A DNA stretch of 64,000 nt. It comes from Guptibacillus hwajinpoensis (lineage in GTDB: Bacteria > Bacillota > Bacilli > Bacillales > Guptibacillaceae). Location: NCBI RefSeq assembly GCF_005144865.1, contig NZ_SWFM01000001.1:62001-126000 (forward strand), given 5' to 3'. This document shows positions 42,820 through 51,026 of the stretch, in pieces (the stretch's first letter is position 1; each line of letters begins with the position of its first letter). The position numbers were made by a program, and so were the translations under genes. The notes under the pieces were generated by a model. That model saw nothing but the letters and a program-made list of their open reading frames with translations, searched no databases and had not been told where the DNA came from.

Positions 42820-44205
42820 TTAATCATCTCCTGGTATGACTATTTTCATGGTTGTTCCTTTTCCTTCTTTACTTAACGCTGAAATGCTTCCTCCATGCTT
42901 TTCAATAATTTCCTTAGCAATCGCAAGGCCGAGACCTGACCCGCCATATTTTCGAGAGCGGGATTTATCCACTCGATAAAGTCGATCAAATATATAAGGG
43001 AGGTCTTTATCAGGTATCCCTTCTCCTTCATCGATCACATTCACTTCTACTTTAGAATGGTTTAAAGAAGCTTCAACAAGAACGGTATCTCCTTCTTTTG
43101 AATAATGTAAGGCATTATCAAGGAGGTTGAGGAGAACTTGAGAGAACCGACCTGGATCCAATGAAACCAGAATCTTTCTCTGGCAAGATATTAAGAGATG
43201 TATTCCTTTGCTATCAAAAGCTGGCTTTACTTTCTCATTAACCTGTTGCATTAATCTACATAATTCAATTTCTTCTTTGTCAATAACAAACCCTTTTTGA
43301 TCCATCTTTGCCATGTTGAATAAGTCTCTTACAAGGGAGGTTAAGTTCCCTGATTCTTCCTTAATAATGGAAAGGTAGTATTGTCTTTCTTCGGAAGACA
43401 GGTTATCTCTCTGCGCAATGTCGGCATATCCGCTAAGGTAGGTTAAGGGTGTTCTCAGTTCATGAGCGATGCTAGCAAGAAAGTCACTGCGATCGTTTTT
43501 CAAACGGAGTAAATCATCTGACAAACTTTGAATGGCTTTTGCTAATTCTCCTAATTCATCGTTTCGATCCACTTTTAAAGAAACATCATGTTCACCTGCG
43601 CTCATTTTTTTGGTGGCTTCTTTCATATGGATTAATGGACGAATGATAATTCTCGATAGATAAATAATGGTGATGATTGTCAGGAATAAAGCAAGTCCAC
43701 TAATGATTAAGAACTGAGCAGTTAAATGATCACGTACATCTCTAATCCCCTGTGTATCAAGCACCATATAAACATATCCGACTAATTCATCATTAATTAT
43801 TATAGGTGAACCGGACGTAACATTCGGTTCTCTCACCCAATCTCCTTCAATAACGGCCCCATCAACAGGAAGGGAGTTTGAAGATTGAATCATTTTTTTA
43901 ATGGGAGGTGTCACTTCATTTGAATGAACAAGAATGTTCTTCTTATTGTCTGTAATCACCACTTGCGTATCAGCTTCTGATTCCATTAGGGCAACATGGT
44001 CTCTTGTTTCCGAATCGAAATGTTTCTCTAGAACATCCCTATGACTGTTTCCACGAGCTAGTAAAGCATCGGTTTCGGCCATAATTCGCTCGTTTAGAAA
44101 TCCGAAGTACAACACAACAAATAGTATTCCTTCAAGAAGTAAGATACTTATGAGAAACATCAGTCCTAATTTTGTAGCTAATTTATTTTTTCTTTTAAAT
44201 GCCAT
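42820..44205 (-). CDS. membrane sensor histidine kinase
   Basis: A 461-residue kinase from the ATG at 44205 (AAAGGAG six bases upstream). Two membrane segments (about 11-35 and 165-185) enclose an extracytoplasmic sensor of about 130 residues with a PDC/CACHE-like texture (DTQVVITDNKKNILVHS, GSPIIINDELVGYVYMVLD). Then come HAMP, the H-box SIAHELRTPLTYLSG and the ATPase boxes NLLDNALHYS, DEGEGIP and GSGLGLAIAKEI. The partner regulator follows without a gap. Signal unknown. Confidence 0.93.
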   Translation of the reverse strand: MAFKRKNKLATKLGLMFLISILLLEGILFVVLYFGFLNERIMAETDALLARGNSHRDVLEKHFDSETRDHVALMESEADTQVVITDNKKNILVHSNEVTPPIKKMIQSSNSLPVDGAVIEGDWVREPNVTSGSPIIINDELVGYVYMVLDTQGIRDVRDHLTAQFLIISGLALFLTIITIIYLSRIIIRPLIHMKEATKKMSAGEHDVSLKVDRNDELGELAKAIQSLSDDLLRLKNDRSDFLASIAHELRTPLTYLSGYADIAQRDNLSSEERQYYLSIIKEESGNLTSLVRDLFNMAKMDQKGFVIDKEEIELCRLMQQVNEKVKPAFDSKGIHLLISCQRKILVSLDPGRFSQVLLNLLDNALHYSKEGDTVLVEASLNHSKVEVNVIDEGEGIPDKDLPYIFDRLYRVDKSRSRKYGGSGLGLAIAKEIIEKHGGSISALSKEGKGTTMKIVIPGDD

Positions 44206-44303
44206 GTAGATCTCCTTTTTCAATAGCTAGCTTATCAGTATTATATCGAGAAATTGTGCACCTTGTCCTATCCGTTATAATTCTAGCTGAATAAGAACTC
44301 TCC

Positions 44304-44339
44304 CATTAAAATAAGCCTGCTTTGTTAAAAGCAGGCTTA
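44304..44339 (-). terminator. intrinsic terminator of the copper-binding protein gene
   Basis: TAAGCCTGCTTT and AAAGCAGGCTTA form a 12-bp stem with a four-base loop; ATTTT follows on the minus strand. Confidence 0.8.
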
Positions 44340-44356
44340 ATGACTATGTTCTTAAT

Positions 44357-44686
44357 TTATGAAGCTAACTTCTTACATTCTTCTGCACATTTAAAGCAAG
44401 CGTCAGCACAATCCTGACAATGTTTGTGATCATGTTTTTTACATTCGTTTCCACAGGCTTCACAAATCGTAGCACATACTTTCGCGAGCTCTGAGGCAAA
44501 CGGAGTTCCTCTAACTAAGGCTTGTTCAAGATACCCACAAATGTCCGCACATTCCCTATCAAGGCGGATACAATCGGCCATCATCTTAACATCGTCTTCT
44601 TTTAAACAAGAATCATAGCAGTGGTTACAAGCTGTCATACATTCATGTAGCGTCTCAATAACAGAACCGTATTTCTCATGTGACAT
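44357..44686 (-). CDS. four-helix bundle copper-binding protein (Csp/YhjQ-like)
   Basis: A 109-residue Cys-rich protein: CMTACNHCYDSC, CIRLDRECADIC, CATICEACGNEC, HCQDCADACFKCAEEC. This CxxxC ladder over four helices is the hallmark of Csp copper-storage proteins (YhjQ in Bacillus), which bind many Cu(I) ions inside the bundle. No signal peptide, so cytosolic. Start 44686 has AAGGAGG nine bases upstream. Its own transcript is bounded by terminators. Confidence 0.92.
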   Translation of the reverse strand: MSHEKYGSVIETLHECMTACNHCYDSCLKEDDVKMMADCIRLDRECADICGYLEQALVRGTPFASELAKVCATICEACGNECKKHDHKHCQDCADACFKCAEECKKLAS

Positions 44687-44855
44687 AATCAAATTCCTCC
44701 TTGTAAGTTGGTTACAGGGTAATATTTGCCTATTATGAGGAATTTAAACCCAAAAATAAAAAAAGTAGGAAAAATTTTAAATTTCATGGTTTATGCACAG
44801 TTTCTAGAAACTTAATGGGTATATGTAAATGTTTGAACAGAAAGTAGGGAATGTC

Positions 44856-45839
44856 TTATTTTTTTACAACTTTCCCTTGTTTCACAAGTGTTTCCCATGT
44901 TTCTCCAGAATCTGTAGTTTGGTAAATCGATTCTTCTTTAGTATGGAATACAATCTCTTGCTCATTTTGAGGGTTGACGGTGATATAATCAATTGTTTTT
45001 AATTCCTCATTGGGCATTGAAATTTCTTTTTGCTCTCCATTGCTTAAATCCTGAAGAACGAGTTGTTTGTTAGTATCTTGTTTCGCATAAAGGAGTTTAT
45101 CTTCCAGGAATACCATCGTACTAATACCAACTTCTTCTGTTACTCGATTAAATGACTTACCTTGATCGCTTGAGACGTACAAGCCGGTGGGAGATGTTAT
45201 GGCCAGCACGTTTGAATCACTTGGGTGTGTGAAGATTCCCGCTACCTTGTCAGGCGTTCCGTTCAGCTGAACTCTCTCCCAGTCTTTTGCATTTTCACTA
45301 TAATAAACACCAACATCCATTTTGCTATTCTTTTGTTGATTTACTGCATATATCGCATGAGTGTTATATCCAACTGCCAGAAAGTGAAAATCGGATTCTC
45401 CCTGGAAACCGAGCTCTTCTAACGTATTACCTCGATCAGAACTTTTAATTAATCCAAGGGGATTTGGAAGATCTGAACCTTCACCGGGATGTCCGCTACT
45501 ATAAAATCCATCAGATACCGCAGTAAAACCCATATAATCATTATTATTTGTAGTCGCTTCGTACCAGGAGTTATTTTGATAAATAATAGGTCCGTTGTGA
45601 GTGGCTATTAACAATTCATTGCGATTACCAGGATATCCAATGCCGTGTACGTGATCGATTTGCTTGCTTTCGAATTCCTCATATAAGCTAGACTCTTCTA
45701 ATGAGATGAGTTCTGTATCGCCCTCTTGAACCTCAACTACCTCTGAATTATTATCTGGTGTTATTTCTTTATCATTCTGGCAACCTGCACTAATAAGTAA
45801 GACAGAGGTACCAAGAATACTGATCCATTTTTTCTTCAA
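44856..45839 (-). CDS. BNR/beta-propeller lipoprotein (F510_1955-type glycosylhydrolase-like)
   Basis: A 327-residue lipoprotein with a TTG start (AAAAGGATG upstream) and signal MKKKWISILGTSVLLISAGC (lipidated Cys20). Repeated beta-propeller blades with BNR-like Asp boxes are seen: IKSSDRGNT, YVSSDQGKSF, YQTTDSGETW. The segment DHVHGIGYPGNRNELLIATHNG and FYSSGHPGEGS mark the F510_1955 glycosylhydrolase-like group, often found beside copper-resistance genes. Hydrolase activity is unproven; a surface-binding role is possible. Confidence 0.8.
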   Translation of the reverse strand: MKKKWISILGTSVLLISAGCQNDKEITPDNNSEVVEVQEGDTELISLEESSLYEEFESKQIDHVHGIGYPGNRNELLIATHNGPIIYQNNSWYEATTNNNDYMGFTAVSDGFYSSGHPGEGSDLPNPLGLIKSSDRGNTLEELGFQGESDFHFLAVGYNTHAIYAVNQQKNSKMDVGVYYSENAKDWERVQLNGTPDKVAGIFTHPSDSNVLAITSPTGLYVSSDQGKSFNRVTEEVGISTMVFLEDKLLYAKQDTNKQLVLQDLSNGEQKEISMPNEELKTIDYITVNPQNEQEIVFHTKEESIYQTTDSGETWETLVKQGKVVKK

Positions 45840-45956
45840 AACATTTCATCCTTTTCATCTATTTTGGCTAAATCCTCTCATAGTTTATCAGAAAAATATG
45901 AAGAAAGTGTGCAAATTTAGTGTGGGTCTATAAACTAATAGAGAAAGTGTGGTCAT

Positions 45957-45985
45957 ATAAAAATCCGGACTTATGTAGTCCGGAT
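45957..45985 (-). terminator. intrinsic terminator of the ydhK-like gene
   Basis: ATCCGGAC and GTCCGGAT pair around TTATGTA; five T follow on the minus strand. Confidence 0.85.
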
Positions 45986-45995
45986 CATGAGTTAC

Positions 45996-46586
45996 TCATC
46001 TCTTTTCAGCAGATAATTCATCTTCTGTAACCCATTTGTGATTTGTTACTTTTTCGCCACCTGTGGTCGGCATATAATCGATCATATAAACAGTCGTTTC
46101 GTTAGCAGATTCTATTACAGCGCTAGCGCCCTCCATTCCTTTCATATGTGATGCATTAATTGTAACTTCTGCTCCTGGATCCAGGATTTTATCTCCAGCC
46201 TCTTCAATTTCCTCGTGGATCACCCACTTATGGTTTTCTACTCTTTCTCCACCGTTTGTTGGAGTATACGACACAACGTAGGCAGTCGTTTGATATGCGC
46301 CCTTAATCGTTGCTTCAGCGCCCTTCATCCCTTGCATGTGGTCTGCTTCGATTATCGCCTGGCTTCCCACTTCATAAGTTGGATTTTCAGCATCTTCTAA
46401 GTTCTGAGGTACTTCAGAAGAACCGGAATGGTTCATATCATCCATACTGCTTTCATTACTCGATTCAGTATTTGCATTTGTTTCAGTTTTTTCTTGACTT
46501 ATGGTTTCGTTGTTTCCTGAACATGCAGTAAGAGTGAATGTGAATGCAAGTATTGTAGTTACCAGTAAAATAGACTTGTTTCTCAT
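45996..46586 (-). CDS. ydhK: YdhK family lipoprotein with two DUF1541 repeats
   Basis: A 196-residue lipoprotein: signal MRNKSILLVTTILAFTFTLTAC (Cys22), a Ser/Asn/Glu linker, then two near-identical repeats, each with A.HM.GM.GA.A.I, Y.V.YTPT..GE.V.NHKWV. The repeats resemble a Met/His-rich extracellular module (DUF1541), suggesting metal, perhaps copper, binding. AAGGAGG precedes the ATG. It heads the metal/envelope cluster. Confidence 0.88.
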   Translation of the reverse strand: MRNKSILLVTTILAFTFTLTACSGNNETISQEKTETNANTESSNESSMDDMNHSGSSEVPQNLEDAENPTYEVGSQAIIEADHMQGMKGAEATIKGAYQTTAYVVSYTPTNGGERVENHKWVIHEEIEEAGDKILDPGAEVTINASHMKGMEGASAVIESANETTVYMIDYMPTTGGEKVTNHKWVTEDELSAEKR

Positions 46587-46708
46587 AAGTATCCTCCTTA
46601 GTCAAATATCTACAATCATACCTATATAAGGTGCTACAAACCCACAATATCTTATAAATATGAATTAAATGTGCAGATTTTAAGAGTTTAACAAATTATT
46701 AACAAATC

Positions 46709-46747
46709 AAAAAAGCAGCGTATCATTTTGAGATACGCTGCTTTTTT
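46709..46747. terminator. bidirectional intrinsic terminator
   Basis: AAAAAAGCAGCGTATC and its exact complement form a 16-bp stem with a seven-base loop; it terminates murB on the minus strand. Confidence 0.92.
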
Positions 46748-46765
46748 TAATATTCAGATGTAACA

Positions 46766-47686
46766 CTACATCTCAGGCGGCTCACCTATAACACGTACTT
46801 CACGTTCTAGATCAACACCGAATTTATCTTTAACGGTACGTTGGACGTGTTGAATAACGTTCAAGTAATCTGTTGCTGTTGCGTTATCAATGTTAACGAT
46901 AAACCCAGCATGCTTTTTGGAGACCTCTGCTCCACCAATACGCGTGCCCTGAAGCTCTGAGTCCTGAATCAGCTTTCCTGCGAATAATCCTGGAGGACGT
47001 TTAAATACACTACCACATGATGGGTATTCTAGTGGCTGTTTTGTTTCCCGCTTCTCCGTAAGATCATCCATAATCGCTTTAATGTCTTCGTAATCGCCAT
47101 CTTTTAATTGGAATGTGGCTTCAAGGACAAGTAGGCCATTCTCTTCCACGTTACTGTGACGATAAGATAGGTCGAGTTGATCAGCGGTTAGGCTTTTTAA
47201 TTCGCCGTCTTTTGTTACTACAAGAACACTTTCAAGACAGTCCGCTATTTCTCCCCCATAAGCACCTGCGTTCATATAAACGGCGCCTCCAACAGATCCT
47301 GGAATACCACAAGCAAATTCGAGGCCAGATAACTTTTGATCGAGTGCGAATTCTGAAGCATCAATGATACGCGCTCCAGACTGTGCAATAACTTTCTTAT
47401 CACTTTTATGGATCGCATCAAGAGACGAAAGGTTAAGCACAATTCCGCGGATTCCACCATCCTGGATAATGACATTGGAGCCTTTTCCTAAAATGGTTAG
47501 TGGATAGCTCGATTTGTAAGCATATTCGACAGCTGCTCTTGCATCTTCAATCGTTTTTGGGAAAACAAGAACGTCTGCCCGTCCACCCATTCTTGTGTAT
47601 GTGTGTTCATGTAATGGTTCATTTATTTTTACTTCCGCTGCGGGCAAGATAGAGCGGAGTTCATTTATGGCTTTTTGATTAATCAT
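46766..47686 (-). CDS. murB: UDP-N-acetylmuramate dehydrogenase
   Basis: A 306-residue FAD enzyme of the short (type II) MurB class. The FAD domain has [14 protein letters not shown] and [34 protein letters not shown] is the second binding loop; the proton-donor Ser lies in [10 protein letters not shown] and the C-terminal Glu in VRVIGE. It makes UDP-MurNAc for peptidoglycan. ATG at 47686 follows GAGG; a longer GTG form starts at 47698. It lies outside any cell-division cluster, as for the extra murB copies of some Bacilli. Confidence 0.95.
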   Translation of the reverse strand: MINQKAINELRSILPAAEVKINEPLHEHTYTRMGGRADVLVFPKTIEDARAAVEYAYKSSYPLTILGKGSNVIIQDGGIRGIVLNLSSLDAIHKSDKKVIAQSGARIIDASEFALDQKLSGLEFACGIPGSVGGAVYMNAGAYGGEIADCLESVLVVTKDGELKSLTADQLDLSYRHSNVEENGLLVLEATFQLKDGDYEDIKAIMDDLTEKRETKQPLEYPSCGSVFKRPPGLFAGKLIQDSELQGTRIGGAEVSKKHAGFIVNIDNATATDYLNVIQHVQRTVKDKFGVDLEREVRVIGEPPEM

Positions 47687-48026
47687 TGGTTCCCTCACTT
47701 ATAGTACAGGTTCTTTTCTGCAGTATTCATGTTGAATGCATGCAGACACATTTAAAATAATAACATAATTCGATAATAAAGTGATTTATTTTGGAAAGGT
47801 ATCTATGATTATTGCCACTTTTCAAGACAGATTACCCACTTTATTCACTATATAAGGAAATGTTTGACTTCGTTCCTATTTTTAATGCTTCTTTTGAATT
47901 GAACATGTAAATATATTTTCGTATTACGATTCATACTAATACAATCTTACTTATTATCCTTTGCTATTGTCATCTCCCTTTTATACATCGATTTACATAT
48001 GATTCATGAGGAAAGAGGTTTTCGAG
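47687..48026. other. gene-free interval
   Basis: An AT-rich stretch upstream of both murB and the DUF3189 gene. A possible plus promoter is TTGAAC with TATTAC 17 bases on (about 47900-47928). No other gene or RNA element is seen. Confidence 0.45.
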
Positions 48027-48533
48027 GTGATTTACATTTACAATTGCTATGGTGGAACTCATTCATCTGCATTAGCCGCTGCTTATCATCTAAAAAAGCT
48101 TTCATCAGACAAGGTCCCCTCTAAAGAAGAAATTCTTAACATTGATATCTTTAATAAGTTAAAGAGAAGTGACATGGGAAGGATTATCTATCATGGTGAG
48201 GATGAGCGTGGAGATAAGGTGTACACCATAGGAAGAGGTGGTTCGAAAGTGCTTCTACCTGCATTAAATCATCTAAGTCTCTTGTTCCATGATACCTTTG
48301 ACATGAAAGAACCTGTGATTTTCTCTAATACATCACCTACAGTTCCACTAGCCATGACAATTGGTGGTATGTTCGCAAGAGGGTTAAAAATGAATTGGAT
48401 TGGTGTACCATTATTAATCATCGGTGCAAAGCAGACTCATCAGAACATCGTGAATTTAGTAAGGCATACAAAGAGTCAACGAGATGTATGCAAATCACAA
48501 TCGATCGTACTAGAAAATCAGCAATTTATTTAG
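48027..48533 (+). CDS. DUF3189 family protein
   Basis: A 168-residue protein. The N-terminus IYIYNCYGGTHSSALAAAYHLKKL is the hallmark of DUF3189, followed by GRIIYHGEDERGDKVYTIGRG and NTSPTVPLAMTIGGMFARGL. The start is taken as GTG at 48027 (GAAAGAGG eight bases upstream), which matches homologues beginning at this motif; ATG at 48006 has no site. Function unknown; the Gly/Ser-rich start looks like a nucleotide- or phosphate-binding loop. Confidence 0.75.
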   Translation: MIYIYNCYGGTHSSALAAAYHLKKLSSDKVPSKEEILNIDIFNKLKRSDMGRIIYHGEDERGDKVYTIGRGGSKVLLPALNHLSLLFHDTFDMKEPVIFSNTSPTVPLAMTIGGMFARGLKMNWIGVPLLIIGAKQTHQNIVNLVRHTKSQRDVCKSQSIVLENQQFI

Positions 48534-48557
48534 CAAAACTGGTTTTGTGTAAAGAAA

Positions 48558-48580
48558 GATCCCCTATAAAATAGGGAATC
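48558..48580 (-). terminator. intrinsic terminator of the homocysteine methyltransferase gene
   Basis: GATCCCCTAT and ATAGGGAATC pair (one mismatch) around AAA; on the minus strand CTTTCTTT follows. Confidence 0.65.
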
Positions 48581-48593
48581 TCTCCTTCAGACA

Positions 48594-49646
48594 TTAAGCT
48601 TTTGTTCGATAAGCTGTATTATTCGCTTTAAGTGATTCATCACTACCGAAAAGGAAATGCTTCTCCATATTTGGTGAGTAAACGGAATTTATCGTTGTTC
48701 TACCAACCGTCTCCGCCACTTCTCTAAGCATGCTTGGTGAAGCCCCGCAGCATAGTCCGAAGTAATTAACACCAATTTCTTTTGCTTCTTTTGCCCACTC
48801 TGCTAATTCATATCGATTGCAATACAATGGATCTAACGATGTAGGAAAAGTAGTTTCTGTTGGTAGTGTACACGAGCATCCGCCATCCGGTAAGTTAAAT
48901 AAAGTAGGATGCTCCTCAGTTGTACGATATGGTACGGGAAGTGCGCCGACGTAGCCATTTACTGACTTTCTGATCTTCTCAATATACGGTTGCATTGTAG
49001 CTGGCCCTCTGAAACAGTTCATACCAACAACAAGTGCTCCTTGCTCTTCTAGAAGATGACAGGCTTCCTCAACGGTGTATCCGTCTCTAAGAATACCCTC
49101 ACTCATCAGGCCAAGTGTGATAACGGCTTGCAATCCCTGTTTTTGAATTTCCTCTAAGGCAATTTTTGCTTCTTCATAGTAGTAGAATGTTTCTCCATTA
49201 ACAAAATCAACGCCCTCTTCCTTGCTCCATGCGACCATTTCAGCAAACATAGCACGAATTGTCTCTTTTCCTGCTTCATCATCAGGGTCAAACAGGTTTG
49301 TATTTGAAATATTTCCTGCTACAAGCGCTTCTTCTACAGGATGCTCCTTCGCTACCTCTTTCGCTAAGCGAATCGCTTGTCGGTTTAGTGGTTCTAGAAG
49401 ATCCTCTTTCCCAATAATTCTCATCTTTTCACGGTGGCCATTGTACGTAAACGCCAAGACGACATCTGATCCAGCTAGCATGTAGTCGCGATAGGTTTGT
49501 TTCAGTGCTTGTGGGTTGTCGAGTGCAACTTCAGGCACAAATGAACCTGCTTGTACATAACCACGGCGCTCTAATTCAAACAAATAGCCTTCTCCACATA
49601 TAACAGGCCCTTCCTGCAATCGTTCTTCAAGTGATCGTTTCATCAT
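48594..49646 (-). CDS. homocysteine S-methyltransferase family protein (BHMT-like)
   Basis: A 350-residue TIM-barrel enzyme. It shows GEGYLFELERRGYV at the N-terminus, AGSDVVLAFTYNGHR, the zinc-binding Cys in GMNCFRGP and the pair in FGLCCGASPSMLRE, the three thiolates that hold zinc in homocysteine methyltransferases; the closest texture is betaine-homocysteine methyltransferase. It would make methionine from homocysteine and a methyl donor such as glycine betaine. ATG at 49646 follows AGGGAG. A SAM-I riboswitch upstream links it to methionine supply. Confidence 0.9.
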   Translation of the reverse strand: MMKRSLEERLQEGPVICGEGYLFELERRGYVQAGSFVPEVALDNPQALKQTYRDYMLAGSDVVLAFTYNGHREKMRIIGKEDLLEPLNRQAIRLAKEVAKEHPVEEALVAGNISNTNLFDPDDEAGKETIRAMFAEMVAWSKEEGVDFVNGETFYYYEEAKIALEEIQKQGLQAVITLGLMSEGILRDGYTVEEACHLLEEQGALVVGMNCFRGPATMQPYIEKIRKSVNGYVGALPVPYRTTEEHPTLFNLPDGGCSCTLPTETTFPTSLDPLYCNRYELAEWAKEAKEIGVNYFGLCCGASPSMLREVAETVGRTTINSVYSPNMEKHFLFGSDESLKANNTAYRTKA

Positions 49647-49671
49647 TAACCAGCTCCCTGTCATTGAAATG

Positions 49672-49709
49672 AGAAAAAAGCCCCCTTCTATAAATAAGAA
49701 GAGGGCTTA
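49672..49709 (-). terminator. riboswitch expression-platform terminator
   Basis: On the minus strand AAGCCCTCTTCT and AGAAGGGGGCTT pair, followed by six T. It sits between the SAM-I aptamer and the methyltransferase start. Confidence 0.88.
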
Positions 49710-49722
49710 CTTGTCTAATCCT

Positions 49723-49836
49723 CCTCTTATCTTCCAGACAGCTATGTCTGTAGGACTTGGCACCAGCTTCAAGCAAATGCTTGAAAGGTTGCCGGGCATC
49801 ATAGGGCCTAATCCCTCCGCCGCTCTTAATAAGAGT
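49723..49836 (-). promoter_or_regulatory. SAM-I (S-box) riboswitch aptamer
   Basis: Read on the minus strand: CTCTTATTAAGAG, GGCGGAGGGATTAGGCCC, ATGATGCCCGGCAACC, GGTGCCAAGTCCTACAG and closing AGATAAGAGG. These are the conserved SAM-I core blocks in order, and the two ends form P1. With SAM bound, the downstream terminator should form and switch the methyltransferase gene off. Confidence 0.95.
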
Positions 49837-49865
49837 TTTACTATTTCATTTTCAACATGGTTGAA

Positions 49866-49894
49866 ATTATAGACTCGTTAAATGATTATGTCAA
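49866..49894 (-). promoter_or_regulatory. consensus sigma-A promoter for the SAM-I transcript
   Basis: TTGACA (complement of 49889-49894), a 17-base spacer and TATAAT (complement of 49866-49871) form a perfect promoter; the aptamer begins about 30 bases downstream. Confidence 0.9.
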
Positions 49895-49926
49895 TTATTA
49901 TTCAGATAATTTCAATATATCTTCTA

Positions 49927-50907
49927 CTACTTGTCCTTTACTCGATAAATACGGTCTTCTTGCCCAAGTGGTTCTACCGTCATTTCTCCAGCATGAACAA
50001 ATGAATCTAGATACGTACTTACTGCAAAATAAATTTTGGGCTTTCCAGTTGAATAGCGATTATTTGATGTCTTTTCCTCTTTTATGAGTAGTTCACACAT
50101 CATAATTGTACTTTCAATCCCTTTATGAATATAGCCATCAATTGCTTCTTGAATGATAAATGACAGTTCACCTACAACAAACGTGTCTTTGGATTTAGGT
50201 TGATTAAGCTGAGGGTGGGAAGAAGTCTCCTCTGCAAATAAATCAAAAGCAGGTTGTAATTCATCGTCAGTCTTTGACTTTGTACCCTTCGTTCTAGATG
50301 GTGTACTGAAATCGTTACTCCCTCGTTTTGCAGCTTCGCGGTCTTCTCGGTAAGCTCTTAGCGCTTCATTGAGGCGTCTTTCTTGGCGATCGAGTAATGG
50401 TAAGTCTAGTTCAAGGTGATCATTAATATCTTTTGGAATATTCATACCTGGAGGAATCTCATAGGAAGACTTTCCTTTAGTCTGTTTCACTAGTAACTCA
50501 TCTAATTCATAATCAATTGTATTAAATCCTTTCATGACTTCTTTCACGATTGTTGAAGACATGTCGGTATGTTCTTCGAAATGATTAATCCCAAAACGTA
50601 AGACCTTTCCTGTTTTAACGTGCCTAACAACATACTGATACCTAAGAGGCCGACCGCATTCACACAATAGCTCATCAGACACAAAGCCCGCATCGATAAA
50701 GTCATCTAGAATCCAGTTATCAAGCAGCATCTCTATTTCTTGGTCAGAAGCACCTTCTGGTATGATCCTACCTTTATCTCGCGCGATTACATTCGCAAAA
50801 ACGGTTTTTCTTCCGCGTTTTAGAAATTGATTGAGATACATTTGTTGGTCAGCCGAAAGTTGCTGAAACAGCTGATCCCGCTCGTTAGTCGTAAGATTAT
50901 ATGGCAT
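49927..50907 (-). CDS. hypothetical protein with possible zinc-ribbon motif
   Basis: A 326-residue soluble protein of a family I do not firmly recognise. Residues about 75-115 contain LLCECGRPLRYQYVVRH and VLRFGINHFEEHTD, a CxCG turn with later His residues that could hold a metal or nucleic acid. A charged, low-complexity middle (about 190-225, KRGSNDFSTPSRTKGTKSKTDD) separates this from a helical C-terminal domain (SFIIQEAIDGYIHKGIESTIMMCELLIKEE). No signal peptide. AAAGGGA lies before the ATG. Confidence 0.7.
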   Translation of the reverse strand: MPYNLTTNERDQLFQQLSADQQMYLNQFLKRGRKTVFANVIARDKGRIIPEGASDQEIEMLLDNWILDDFIDAGFVSDELLCECGRPLRYQYVVRHVKTGKVLRFGINHFEEHTDMSSTIVKEVMKGFNTIDYELDELLVKQTKGKSSYEIPPGMNIPKDINDHLELDLPLLDRQERRLNEALRAYREDREAAKRGSNDFSTPSRTKGTKSKTDDELQPAFDLFAEETSSHPQLNQPKSKDTFVVGELSFIIQEAIDGYIHKGIESTIMMCELLIKEEKTSNNRYSTGKPKIYFAVSTYLDSFVHAGEMTVEPLGQEDRIYRVKDK

Positions 50908-50974
50908 AAAAATCCCTTTCTAAACAATAGTAAGGTTAGTATAACAGCAATTCTTTAGAATTTGGTAGATGAAA

Positions 50975-51003
50975 TAAGAAACGCCACCCCAGCGGGATGG
51001 CGT
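50975..51003 (-). terminator. intrinsic terminator of the nucleotidase gene
   Basis: ACGCCATCCC and GGGGTGGCGT (minus strand, one G-T pair) with a GCT loop, followed by TTCTTATTTC. Confidence 0.8.
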
Positions 51004-51026
51004 GTCGAATTGTAATCTATGGATTA

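Noticed and set aside
49669-49872. Plus-strand ORF of 67 codons
   Set aside because: It is antisense to the SAM-I riboswitch and terminator, which explain the sequence.
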